Shown piece after piece: positions 45,541-58,717 of a stretch of DNA of 64,000 bases. Source of the stretch: Monosporascus cannonballus (taxonomy: Eukaryota; Ascomycota; Sordariomycetes; Xylariales); the NCBI GenBank assembly GCA_004154925.1, contig QJNS01000014.1, forward strand, positions 372,001-436,000, given 5' to 3'. The first letter of the stretch is position 1. Each line of letters begins with the position of its first letter. The notes beneath the pieces were generated by a model, which was not told the origin of the DNA, made no database searches, and worked only from the letters and a program-made list of their open reading frames with translations. Both the position numbers and the translations under genes were made by a program.

Positions 45541-46032
45541 ACGCCTTATTTTTATTGTGAACGATAAAAAGTTAAATATAAGCTATCCGAGGAAAATCTT
45601 TCCCGTTATTTTTCGTATATTCGTTACCAGCAGGCCAATTATAATGTTCGTAACCTAAATCTGGAGCAGCTGCAAAAAATTATTACCTAATATCGCAAGC
45701 TTAAAACGGAGTTAAAAATTGTTATAAAAGCCGAAGAATTTGCAAAAATTTATATCCGTCATATCTGGAAATAGAAAAAGATGTGGTATAAAAAAATAAT
45801 AAAAGCCGTATTTCGTGGCATCGATAATTTGAAAAAACTAGATAAGTTGGAACGTAAAGAAAAACAGGTCGAATTAAAAGCCGTTCAGGCTATATCGACA
45901 AAGGACGTAACCCTTTTCGACTGGTCCAATCTTGAAATTATCGATTGGTCGTCCATTGATTGGGGAACTTTTAACCCTGCTAACCTCGGCGTTACTAGTA
46001 AAAATTCTTCAATAAGCATTAGGCGCCAATAA
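45541..46032 (+). pseudogene. E5 antisense Zn2Cys6-like coiled-coil gene
   Basis: Opposite to E5 pol. From 45541: TPYFYCER, stop at Q, KVKYKLSEEN, then LSRYFSYIRYQQANYNV. Reading Tyr as former Cys gives C-x2-C-x6-C-x9-C-x2-C-x7-C, within the Zn(II)2Cys6 consensus. The basic stretch ERQKVK between the second and third Cys is as in Gal4-type domains. Next LEQLQKII and YRKLKTELKIVIKAEEFAK, then an open frame from 45781: MWYKKIIKAVFRGIDNLKK and LDKLERKEKQVELKAVQ. It ends in an acidic, Trp-containing tail (FDWSNLEIIDWSSIDWGTF) and ISIRRQ at the stop 46032. Best evidence that this was a protein-coding gene. Confidence 0.78.
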
Positions 46033-46034
46033 GA

Positions 46035-49000
46035 TTTTTGGCGAGTTCCCAGGTATTTTCGGAATCTGGGTACTTTTTCCATTTAATCAGATATTAGGTA
46101 AATCCGTTTTATTTTCGCATGTTAAGTATTTTTTCTACTTTATATATTTATTTATCTTCCATTTTTATATCGTTTTACGCCGTATATACCTTAATTATAT
46201 CTGCTATTAATTCGAAAAAAAAATATAAAAGGTTAGATAAAGTTTAACTTTTAGTAGAAATTTTAATTAATAATTGCTTTTTCAGATTTTTTTAGCGATT
46301 TTATATAAACCGATATATTTGAAATCGAGTTTTTTATTAGGTTTTTTTGTTTAAATATTTTTTGTAAAAAAGAAAACCATTTTCCCTTTTTCGAAAGTTA
46401 ATCTTTTTAATCTTTTCTGGTTATAATATTCACTTATTTGATTTTGTACGAATTGCAGTTTTATTTTTATATCTTAATATAGTTATTATAATTATTTTAA
46501 TGTCAGGATTGTTTTAACATTAATTGGACCGGTATTACATATTTTTTGTAAACTTTTGGAATAAAACCAAAATTTACGTTCGTTAATATTATTTTGATAT
46601 TTTCGTAATAACTGGTATTATAAATTAACTATGTAATTAATAATTTCTTAACCCTATTATTTTGTTTATAATTAATATAATATTATAAATAAATTTCCAA
46701 GGTTTGGTTTGTTCGTTTTGTTTATTTATTTATCTAAAGTATAAATACATTAAATAATTTATAGTTTAGGCCGATTAATATTATAAGGCCTTGCTAAAAT
46801 GTAAATATAAAAATTAATCTTTTATTTAATGTGATTTTTATTAATAATCCGTTTATATTAAAAACGGATTTAAAAAAATATATGCCAGTTATTCGGTATT
46901 TATGACCTTATGGTATAATAAAAAATAAGAAAATTTCGTAAGTTGGTTGACGATTACGAAAATGCTGTTATAATGTATTTCCATAACTGGATCTTTTAAT
47001 ATAGGAAGTTTGGTAATAAAATCGAATATAACTAAATACCATAATCGTTTTGCGATTAATAATAGCTATAATTCTCCGTATAGTTAATATCGTTAAGCCT
47101 TTGCTTTGGCGTAAATATTGTATTGCCGTATAACTTTTTGTACCGTTAATTTTATTTTAAGAAAAGAATATATACGTTAAAACCGTTCTAAGGTTTTATA
47201 GATCCCTAAATATCTATATAACTAATGTTCGTATATTTTTCGTACCAGATTTTTTTAGTATCTCTTTAAAATTTATATCTTATTTGTTTTTCAGTTTTTT
47301 AAAAAATTATTATTAAATTACTAAATCCTTTAATAGATATCTAAACGTATTGTCCAAATTATTGTAATTTGTCGTAAACATATATATCTTTTTATAATAA
47401 TATCGAAAATTATATAATTAATTTTAATTAATTTTTTAAGGTTTAATTATTTATTTAAAGTATTTGTTTTACCGGTTTTTAATTCTTTTTTTAGGATAAT
47501 AACGAAATTATCGTTTTATAAATTTCTTAATCGTAATAAATCGGGTAAGGTTTTAATAATCCGTATAAACCTTAACCTGGTATAAATTTCTCTTTAAGAA
47601 ATACTGAAATTTCCGAAATAGCATAATAACGGCCATAAACCTTTTATTTAAAATACCGTAATTAAATTCGGTTCCTTTTAATTTGTACGAAAAAAGATAT
47701 ATTAAGGTATAATTTACCTTAATTATTTCGTTATTTAATTATTACGTTTAATGCGTAATCCGAAATATTAATTATTAATTTAACTAGATAGTTTAAATTA
47801 TATATAAATAATATTAGCTCGTTAATAATTATATCCTTAATATCTTAAAATGTTTTTCCCGTATTTGGCGTTTATTTAATTTTTTTAATTTTTTATAAGG
47901 TTTATTAAAGGTATAGTTATTTTGCTAAAATTTCGAATAAACTTCCTGTAATAATTGGCAAATCCAAAAAATACTTATACCTTTTTAACCATAATTAGCG
48001 TTTGCCATTTTATGATTATAACGATTTTCTTAAGGTCCATTTTAATATATTCTGGGATAATAATATATCCTAGATATTTTACTGTTTATATATAAAATTG
48101 ATTTTTTCTTTTGTATTAATAAGTAACTTTATGTTTTATAAAGCTTGAAAAACCTTATAAACGTATCTTACATATACTTTTTCCGTTTTTTATAAAATAA
48201 AAATATTATCGAGATAATAAACGACAAAAGTATTAAGGTATTTGTATAATATATAATTAATTATTTACTGAAAGGTTGGTAGTACGTTCGTAAAGCCTAT
48301 TAATATAATTAAATATTTAAATAATCCGTATTTTGTCCTAAAAGTTATTTTTATTTATGTCTTTTTTTAATTTTAATAAGGTTATATCCATTTTTAAGAT
48401 CGAATATTGTAAACTATTTGGTTCCGTAAAATCGGTTTTTTATTTCCGTAATTAAGGATAATACCATTTAATTTTTGATAATAATATTGTTTAATTGTCG
48501 ATAATTAATTACAAACCGTAGTTTCTTATTTTTCTTTAGTACGAAAAATATTGAATATTTTATTAATAATTTTAAAAGTTAAATTTACTTTTTATAGCCG
48601 ATTTTCCAGGTATTTTCTGAAAATACGTAATTCGTTTGTATTAAGGTTATAAATAGGGTAAAATTTTGTCAAAGATCTTTCTTAAAAGATTATTTTATAA
48701 TTTTATTTGCTATGTTCTGGTAATTTCGTATTAAGCTCCTTTTTAAAGAGCTGCTTATATTTATAGTATTATGGTAGTATATTGGTTAAACTTTTTGCTT
48801 TTTGGGCTTATTGTTCCTGTTATCTTAAATCGTTATTTAATTACTTTAGTTTCGCCCTGATAGTAATAACGATACATCGTATTTTCTTTGATACCCGTTT
48901 TTTTTATATTTTGTTCTTTTAGGTAATAGAGTTTTTGTCGTATTTTTATGCCTGTATTCGTCGCCATTATCGATCGAATGTTAAAATCTTAATTTTTTTA

Positions 49001-51280
49001 ATATCCGTTAATAGGGTGTAAGGCGAACCTTATTTGGCTAATTTCTTTATTAATTAAGATTCCGTATTGGCGTATTTATGATAATTTTAAGATTATATCG
49101 TAATTCCTAAATAAAACGATATCGAAATTAATTATTTAGTATCGTCCTTTAATAAGAATATTAAAATAATTAATTTCGCGTATAATTTTTCTATTACCGT
49201 AAACGCATTTTTAACTTTCGGTATTCGTTATTATATAAGGTTTTAACTTATATCTTTATAATAATTTAAATTTATTAAGTATATTTAAGGCAATATAATT
49301 CCAGTCCAGAATTTCGCAATCTATTATTGCGGTATACTAATACGTTTCAATTTATATATCTAAAGTAATGAGGTCGTTAACGTTTTTTATTATCGCGTTT
49401 AAAACCTTTTTCAGGAATTCTTTTTAATTCCTTTGGGTTTTGTTATTTCGCGGCTTTTTTATAAATAATTTTTTTTAATTTCTGTTTAAATTTATCGAGC
49501 TTTATTTATTTTTTTCGTTTAATGTATTAAGCTGTTATATTTATTATTATTATCGGCGTATTGTTCCTTTAAGCCGTATTAATTGTTTTTAATTTTGTTA
49601 TAATTTTTATATCGAATAACTTGCTTTTTTATGTTTGGGATTATATCTTATCATACGTTATTTTAATTATCGTTTTAAAGATTTTCTTTAAATTAACGTA
49701 TTTTTTCTTTAATAACCTTTTTTTAATAACCCTTAATAAATATTAATTAAAAATAAAAATCCGTAATAACCTTTTGCCAATGTCTTTTTATTATGCGCTA
49801 AATTAATTCTTTTTCCGTTTAATAATTATATTATTTATAGTGATTAAAGGGGTTTTCCTACGGGCATTATTTTTTTTCGGGCCAGTTTTTTGTTTCGGCC
49901 AGTTACTAGATATTTTCTGGGGCTATAGATCGAAATTATCAATATTATTACTTATCGTTTTTATTATTTCCGGCATAATTTGGAAAATCGAATCTTTCTT
50001 AATATATATAGATAATTTATTCGTAAATATGCTATTTTTATTTTTCGTAATCGGGATATTTTCGTCGTCGACAATATATGGCATGCATTTTGCCATATCG
50101 ATTAAGGGTTCTAGGACAGATTTCTTCCGTCCAATTTTAATATTTACGTAATTATCCTTATAATGTTTTTTATTATGTTTATAATACTTATTATATTAAC
50201 TTTTTGCTTTTCGTATTTTTCGTCAAATATCTTGTTATAATAATCCTTATTAAACCTTTTATCGTAAGCCTAATACGTATTTGGCTTAAATTATGTTAAT
50301 AATTTTGTTATTATTTCCTTAATTATTCCAGGATTATTCCTCCGATATAAGGATCCAGTTATTTTGTCGTAACCTTTTGGGTTTCCTATATTTATAAGCC
50401 TTATATCCCATTTTGCCGCAATTAAAGCATTTAATCTGGCTTTAGTTTTGTTTATGGGTAACGCCGAATTCCATAAGTTCTGGCACTGTTTCGTAAAAAG
50501 TAAAAGGTACGTTTTATTTTTTCTTTAATTGGGCTTATTATATCCCGAACGTAAAGTATATTATCCCTTTATTTCCTATCGTTTTTTAAATTGTTAATTA
50601 TTATTCTTAATTATTTTTATAATATACGGATTCAAAATAATAAATCGTTTAATTTAAATAATTTTATTTTTTACGTTATTTTTAACCCTTTATACAATAT
50701 ATCGATAAAAACGTCGGTTTTATTATTTTCTTATCCGGTCTTAGCCGCAAAACTTTTAAAGGTTACGGTATACTTAGATACGGATTCTTTTTATCGGAAT
50801 TACAAAAATATTCAACCGTAAATCGTTTTTTATCCGGATTACCGAAATTATCGCGCATTTTATTTTCGAAATTTATATAAAATAAAAAAATTTCGTTAAT
50901 AAAATTTTATTTATCCGGTCTTTTTATTTCCAAGAAATTTTTCATAATAAATCCAAACTAATTAGCCGCATTTTCCGTTAAGCATATTTTTATTATTAAC
51001 ATTATATCCGCTGGATTACTAAGCTTTAAAAAACGAAAATAAATTCGTACCTAAATTAAGAAGGTTTAAGGGTTACTTTTTCCATTATTGGGTTCCGGTT
51101 TTTTGGGCTTTATACGGGTAAAAAAGGTTTGGGCAGGTAGCGTAATTCTAAGTTATCGAACTTCTTTTTCCAGCTTCCGAATTCGAGCCTAAAACTGTTA
51201 AATAAGAGTTTTTTAAGTATTAGTCGACATTTTGATAATATTAAATATTGCTCAGAATATGACGGTACTATTAAATAAAA
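46035..51280 (-). pseudogene. E5 gag-pol
   Basis: Leftward: gag 51280 to about 50200 (knuckle 50400-50450), spacer with IVDDENIPITKNKN near 50050-50080, protease about 49200, RT about 48000-48600, integrase about 46400-47300, chromodomain about 46050-46200. The strongly hydrophobic plus-strand frame 49840-50151 is a shadow of the gag/protease spacer. Confidence 0.75.
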
Positions 51281-51290
51281 GTTTATAACG

Positions 51291-51663
51291 TATAACGGCT
51301 AAACGATTTAATTAATTATTAAATCTAAGTTGTACGAATTTATATTAATAGAAATATCGTAAAAATCTAAATAATAAATATAATAACGTATTACGTTTCG
51401 TAATATTAAAGGTGCTTTAGGTAACGATATTATATTATAAGCTAAAGCTATTTAGATTATGGAAATAATAAGCGTATATATTTTTCTCCTTTTTAGCTTG
51501 ATTACTTATAATTATACCGTTAGTAGTGATTATGATTACTTATGATCTCCTTTGATCACTTTTGATAACTGGCTTGGCAGTGATCACCGTCACGTGACTT
51601 ATGGTGGTCCGTATGATCCTTATTTGACCGTTTCTTGAGGCCGAGGCTTGTTGGGTCGTAACA
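51291..51663 (-). repeat. E5 5' LTR, 373 bp
   Basis: Plus strand TATAACGGCTAAACG .. GGGTCGTAACA. Confidence 0.8.
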
Positions 51664-52463
51664 AACGATCAATTACCGTTACCCTATTGCAAAAGACGAT
51701 TTAGGACGTAAGTTATAACGGTATTCTTTCGTTAATATGGGTATTTACTGACAAATGCAACAAATATAAGACATTTCAAAAATTCAAAATTAAGATTATT
51801 ATTCGGGGCGATTTTCAACCTCAAAAAAACTTTAACGAATACGCCTTTACGCTAATAGGAAGGTTTTTTTCGTATATTTATAGCTATTACAAGCAAATTT
51901 AACCTTAAGTTTTATTAACTTAACGCTATTAACGCGTTTTTGCATAACCACTTCGACGAACTAATATACGTTCGATTCCTATAGGGGTTCCCGCGTCCGA
52001 GTTACTGCTTATAGCTTTTAAAGGCCCTATACGGTTTAAAACGTTTACTATTCTTATAATAACGAAACCTTTCCGCTGGCTTAAAGAATCTAGGACTAAT
52101 ACTTCTTTCTAGTAATCTTTATATTATAACCAATAACAGGCTAACGCTATTTTTCTACGGTAACGATATATCTATAATATATAGAATTCGCGATATAACG
52201 CATATAAAAAAATTTCTAAAGAAATTAAAGCAACGTTTTTATATCAATAACTTTAAAAAGTTTTAATAATTTCTTAGAATACATATTACGCATAACCGCG
52301 CAGCTAGGAAATTGTAGCTGTTATAGAATACTTACTATGAAAAGGTATATTTACGGTTCGAATTATCCAAGCTCAGAAAGCGTTATTTTAAGATCTCTAA
52401 GTAGAAAGATCTTAAGGAGTTTCAAAACGAAACGTCTGCAATTTCGAAAAAACTATATATATC
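51664..52463 (+). pseudogene. E0 Copia reverse transcriptase fragment
   Basis: Reads as the Ty1/Copia RT core: FKIKIIIRGDFQPQKNFNEY, then frame-shifted and stop-containing stretches for the segment before YVDD. Next come LIIFFYVDD-like and ITHIKKFLKKLKQRFYIN, then an HITHNRAARKL segment that matches the usual ITRDRxxRxLxL region. Several stops and frame changes. Interrupted by the solo LTR at 52464. Confidence 0.75.
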
Positions 52464-52772
52464 TGTGACGGCTAGAAGGTTTAACCAACTATTAAACCTT
52501 AGTCGTACGGGTTTATGTTAGCAGGAGTATCGTGGGAAACAAAGTAATAAATACAGTAACGTATCACGTTTCGTAACACTAAGGGTGCCTTAGGTAACGA
52601 ATTATTATTGTAAGCTAAAGCTATCTAAACTATGAAAATAATGAGCGTATATATCTTGATCCGGCTCACTGGCTTACCACCAGTGAGTTGGTGATCCATC
52701 ACGTGACCTGCCCCACCGCGCACTTGTGGTGGCAGACCGTTTCTGGAGACCGTGGCTCGTTGGGTCATGACA
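52464..52772 (-). repeat. Solo LTR of the E1/E5/E6 group in E0
   Basis: 309 bp, plus strand TGTGACGGCTAGAAGG .. GGGTCATGACA. Flanks ATATC and ATTTC, a near-match target duplication. It splits the E0 RT/RNase H frame. Its GC content is clearly higher than that of the full elements (for example CCCCACCGCGCAC), so it suffered little RIP. Confidence 0.8.
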
Positions 52773-52927
52773 ATTTCGAAAAAACCGACAGCTTACTATA
52801 TGGAACGTTTAACATTCGCCCGGACCTAGCTAAAGCTACTTCTTATTTGTTACGATACTGCCAAAATCCAAGCCTTACGCACTTAAACACCGTTAACGAA
52901 ACTATTCTTCACATTTATTCCATTCGT
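52773..52927 (+). pseudogene. E0 RT/RNase H connection, first part
   Basis: FEKTDSLLYGTFNIRPDLAK followed by ATSYLLRYCQNPSLTHLNT matches the conserved Copia segment GSLLYLxxxTRPDLAxAVSxLSRYxxxPxxxHxxA. Ends at the E6 insertion. Confidence 0.8.
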
Positions 52928-53306
52928 TGTTACGACCTGACAGGCTCCGGCCTCAGGAAACGGTTAACAAGGATAACACGGACCACCTCCCAGATTACGT
53001 GATGGATGCTTAGCAAAGATCTGCTAAGTACGAATGATCAATATTAAGCAATTATTTAATAAAAATTCGTTACATATAATTAAATAAAAATAAATAATAA
53101 TATTAAAAATTAATATATATATATATATTATTTCCAAAATTTAAATAACTTTAACTTATAAAAATAATTCGTTATTTAAAATATTTTTAATATTACGAAA
53201 CGTAATATAATTATGATATTTATTATTTAATTTTCTATAATATTTCTGTTAATATAAATCCGTATAATTAAGGTTTAATAATTAGTTAAATCGCCTAGCC
53301 GTTATA
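52928..53306 (+). repeat. E6 5' LTR, 379 bp
   Basis: TGTTACGACCTGACAGG .. CTAGCCGTTATA. Contains an AT dinucleotide run near 53113-53131. Confidence 0.92.
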
Positions 53307-53319
53307 TATTATAAGCTTT

Positions 53320-56300
53320 TAATTTTTTTTTAATTTCGTTAAACTTTGAGCAATATCGCCGACGTTATATTTGCTAATAAACAGCCTAAATCACCTATTT
53401 ACCAAATCTCTGATTACCCGAACATTAAAATGAAATCCGAAAAAAAAACCTTATTTTTCTCGCGAAGAAAGTTTTTAACGTTTAAATGCCATAAATAAAC
53501 GTATTATCCAGCTTGAAAAAAACAATAATAATCTTATAACATCCCTTTAAACCGCCTATAAGAAATTTAAGAAAAGAATTCTCGAAATCGGAAAACTATT
53601 TTAAATAAGCCAGGTTATTTAATTAAACTTTATTAAAAAAGGTCCTTAAATTTTCTAAACCACAACTTTTTAACGAAATCTTGATTAACCTATAATTGTT
53701 TTTAACTTAATACCGAACATATTTTAAATATTTTCCTACTCGATTTATTATATTTACAATATGAATAAAATTCGCAATCGGATAATTTACCGGAAATACG
53801 ATTATTTAATTCGAACCCCTTGTAAGAAACTAAGTTACCTTGCTAATCGAAAAACGAAATCTAAAGTAATACGAATTTATAGCAATTACGAACAATTCGA
53901 ATAGATATTAACGAAAGTTTTCGAAATAATAAAAAAATAAAAACTAAAATATAAATCTAATAATTATAACAAAAAATATTAATATCTAATTACGGCAATA
54001 CGTTAATTTAATTAACCGTTAAACTAAATTAAGGATAAAAAGTATCAATAACTAAGTTTTTCAACGGCCTAAAAAATACAAAAACGAATTTTTAAATTTA
54101 ATCGGCCTAATTATTGATTAAATTATATTGCTATAATAATTAAAATTAACGACCGATAATACGTCTGGCGTATTAAAGGTATTAAAAAATAATAACAAAC
54201 CTTAATATACGGCTAATATTAACGTTTTTCGACGCAATAATGTTTCTTACAGTACGGAACTAGGACTTATAGAATTAAGAATTACTTATAGGAAAAACTG
54301 AAACTAAATTAAATATTATAATTATAATAAAATAAAACACACAGTAATATAATACAAAATATCTAAAAATACCCCGTTAAAATAACTGGAAACTTATATC
54401 CGAAAGATAATCTAGAAAATATCAAAATAATAAAGGTAAACATATTATTATAATTTAACCTAAATATATACCAAATTCCTTATAACGAAAAATCCAGCAG
54501 GAAATACGAAAAACTAGGAAGTTAGCTTAATAAATATCGCAAGCATAATAAGAAATACTATAAAAATAATTACGCAAATATTAGAATTAAATACATATAT
54601 TTTGTTCCAAAATCCTTAATCGATATAGCAAAATATATACCATATATTGTCAACGACGAGGATATCAAAATTACGACAAGTAAAAATAATATATCCACGG
54701 ACGGATTACCCGTATATATTATAAAGGATTTAATTTTTTAAACCGTACCGAAAATAACAGAAACGATAAATAATAATATCGACATTTTCGATCTATAATT
54801 CCAAAAGATATTTATCAACTGGCCAAAACAAAAAGCTGGTCCGAAAAAAAATAATATCCGCAAAAAAACCCTTTCTGCTGTTACTAATAATATAATTACC
54901 AAACGAAAAAACAATTAATCCAGTATTTAATAAAAAAAATACTGCTAGAAAATTATTACAAATTTTTTTAATTGGCATTTATTACAAATCTTTTCGAAAA
55001 AGATTATTAAAAAGATATACGTTAATTTCTAAAAAAAGCTTTAAAACGATAATTAAATTAATGCATAATAAGATATAATTAAGAAACATAAAAGAATAAT
55101 TTACTTAATAAGAAAAGAATTATAACAAAACCTAAAATAATTAATATAATTCGAAAACATAATATGCCAGCACTAACGATAAATACAACCTTTTAACGCA
55201 TTAAATATAAAAATATAAATAAGGCTTAACAAATTCGAATAAAAATTAAAAAAAAAGGTTATTTATAAAAAAGCCGCAAAATAATAAGACCTAAAAAACT
55301 AGAAAGAATTCTTAAAAAGGGTTTTAAACGTAATAAAAAGAACTGTTAATAACCTTATCACTTTAAATATACGAATCGAAACGTATTAGTATATCGCAAT
55401 AATGGATTACGGAACTTTGGGCGGGAATTACATTATATTAAATATAATTAATAAATTTAAATCGTTATAAAAATACAAATTAAAACCTTATATAATAACA
55501 AATATCGAAAATTAGGAATTTACTTACGATAACGGAAAGATTATACGCAAAATTAATAACTTCGAAATTCTAATTTAACAACGATACCAAATAATTAATT
55601 TCGATAGCGTTTTATTTAAAAATTACGATATAATCTTAGGATTACTATATATACGTTAGTACGGAGTTTTGATTAACGGTAAAACTAATTAAATAAAATT
55701 TATTTTATTCCTTATTAATAAACGAAAAAAATTAAAATCTTAATATTCCATCGATAATAACGACAAATACAAGTATAAAGATATAACAGAAGTTTTATTA
55801 CCTAAAAGATTAAAACATAAAAAAAATAGGCATTAAAGAAAAATACGACGTATCTTTATTAATATCAAAGCGAAATTAAAATAATTAAATAATAATTTAA
55901 AATAAGAATAACCTTAAAAATCAGAGAATTTAACTAATATATTATTGTAATATTATAAATACTAACAACATTTCCAAAAAAAAAAAAACTTAATACGAAA
56001 TTACCAGAATACAAGAAATAAAATAATAAAATAATCTTTAAAATAGAATTTTCAACGAAGTTTTACCTTATTTCTAACATTAACAAAAACATATTATGTA
56101 CTTTTAGAAAATATCTAAAAAATCAATTACAAAAAAAATAAATTCGACTTTTGAAATTACCAACAAAATACCTTATATATTTCGTATCAAAAAAAATTGA
56201 AAATTATAACTTATGATTAATTATCAATAATTAAGTAATATCATTATTAAAAATCAAATATTATTAGCTTTAATTGCAAAAATAAAAAAGCTATTTTATG

Positions 56301-58715
56301 TAACCAAAGAGTTTACGATATTTAATCTTAAAAATAAATATAACTTAATTAAAATAAAGGAAAATACGAATAAAAATAACGTTTAAAACGAAATACAAAT
56401 TATTTAAATATTTGGTTACGCCAATAGGACTTATAAACGTATTAATAACTTTTTAACAGATAATTAACTATATGCTATAAAATATCTTGATATTTTCGTC
56501 GTATATTATTTTAACAATATTTTTATTTGTTTCAAAAACGGAAAAGACGCATATAAGATACGTTTATAAAATTTTTTAAGCTTTATAAAACGTAACGTTA
56601 TTTGTTAACGTAAAAAAAAATTAATTTTATATATAAAAAATAAAATAATTAAGATATATTATTACCCCAAAATATAATAAGATAGACTTTAAGAAACTCT
56701 TTGCAATTACAGAATATCAAACGTTAATAATGGTTAACAAAGTACAGGCATGTTTTAAATTCGCCAATTATTATAAGAAATTTATTCGAAATTTTATTAA
56801 AATAATTATATATTTAACGAATTTTACGAAAGAAACTTTAAATAAATATCAGATGCGGAAAATCTATTTTAAAATATTAAGGATACGATTATTAGCAAGA
56901 CAGTATTAATTTTATATAATTTAAACTGCCTTAATAAGTTAAAAACCGATATTTCGGATTACGTATTAAGCGTAATAATCGAATAACGAAATAATTAAAG
57001 CAAATTATACTTTATTATATTCTTTTCGTAAAAGTTTAAAGGAATCGAATTTAATTATAGCATTATAAATAAGGAATTTATGGTTATTATTATGGCATTT
57101 TAGGAATTTAAATATTTTTAAAAGAAAATTTATATCGGATAAAAGTTTATACGGATTATTAAAATCTTATTCAATTTAATACGATTAAGGAACTTAGAGA
57201 ATAATAATTTCGTTATGCGAAAAAATTGGCGAACTTTGATTTCGTTATTATATACAAAATAGGCTTAAAAATAGCAAAGTAAATACTTTAAATAAATAAT
57301 TAAATCTTAAAAATTTTAATTAAAATTAATTATATAATTTTCGATATGATTATAAAAAACTATTTACGTTCGTAATAGATTAAGATAATTCGGGCAGTAC
57401 TTCTCGATATACATCAAAAAATCCAATAATATAATAATAATTCCTTAAAAAAAAGAAAAGATACATAAAATAAAAATTCTAAAAAAAGATTAAAAAGCTT
57501 TAATACGAAAAATATACAAATATTAATTATATAAATATCCATAGATTTACAAAGCGTTAAAACAGCTTTAATATATATATTCTTTTTTTGAAATAAAATT
57601 AATAATATACAAAATTATATAACAATATATTATTTGTGTCAGAATAAAGGTTCGACGATATAAATTATACAGAAAATTATAACCATTACCAATTACAAAA
57701 CGACCATAATATTTAATCATATTCCACTTTATTATTAAACTTTTTATATCAGAAAATCCAGTTACGGAAATACATTATGACAGTATTTTCGTAATCGTCA
57801 GCTAATTTACGAAATTCTCCTATTTTTTACCATATTACGAAAATACAGATGTTAAATAAATAGCATACATTTTTTCAGATATATCTTTAATATATACGAA
57901 TTGCTAATAAAGATTGTTTTAAATAGAAAATCCATATTTGCATTTAAATTTTAATAAGGCCTTATAACATAAATCGGCCTAAATTACAAATTATTTAATA
58001 TTTTTAATTTTTAAATATATAAATAAATAAATAAAATAAATTAAATTTTAAAAATTGATATATAATATTAAATTAATTACGAGCACAATATTTAAGTTAA
58101 AAGTTTATTAATCGTATAGCTAATTTTTAATATTAATTATTACGAAAATATCAAAACAATATTTACGATAGCAAATTTTGATTTTATTTTAAAAATTTAT
58201 GAAAAAGCAAACGACGGTAATTTAATTAATATTAAAACGATTTTTACGTGGAAATAATTACGATGATTATATAAGCAAATAAAAACGGAATTAAAATTTG
58301 TACGAAATCAAATAAATAAATATTATAACTAAAAAAAAGTTAAAAGAATTAATTTTCGAAAAAACAGAAATATTTTTCCTTATTATAAAAAAGATTCACA
58401 TAAAATAATCCAGCACCAAAGGCGATTTTAAATATATCGGCCTATACAAAATAGCCAAAATATCTTAAGAAATAATTATTAATTAGAATTTTTATTAAAA
58501 GTTAAATTTTATCTAATTTTCTATGTTGATTTATTCGAATTAATAACGGATATAATTAAGGTGCATACGGTATAAAACGATATGAAAATAAAAAACAAAT
58601 AAGCATATAAAGTAAAAAGAATTTTCGATGTACGAAAATAAAACAAATTTATCTAATATCTAATTAAATAAAAAAAATATCCAGATTTCGAAAATACCTA
58701 GAAACTCGTCAAAAA
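53320..58715 (+). pseudogene. E6 gag-pol
   Basis: gag 53320 to about 54500, spacer with YIVNDEDIKITTSKNN near 54650, protease about 55390-55650 (MDYGTLGGNYI), RT about 56050-56700, RNase H about 56900-57300, integrase about 57500-58500, chromodomain about 58590-58715. The order matches E2 throughout; nearly every Trp is a stop. Confidence 0.8.
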
Positions 58716-58717
58716 TC

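Larger units (their letters stand above)
45037..51663 (-). mobile_element. E5: Gypsy chromovirus inserted in E0
   Basis: Related to E1/E2. LTRs 45037-45381 (3') and 51291-51663 (5'), different in length because of indels. Left flank CAAAC; on the right CAAAC occurs at 51662-51666, overlapping the terminal CA, so the duplication is probable but the last two LTR bases seem lost. The knuckle near 50420 reads CFNCGKMGYKAYKY. RT box is YLDN near 48210. It carries the antisense gene at 45541-46032, the copy with the longest uninterrupted tail. Confidence 0.82.

Noticed and set aside
49840..50151. 103-codon hydrophobic plus-strand frame that looks like a membrane protein
   Set aside because: It lies opposite the gag/protease spacer (VDDENIP region) of E5. 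Equivalent shadows occur opposite the same spacer in E1 (about 21540-21830, plus strand) and E2 (about 23960-24167, minus strand).
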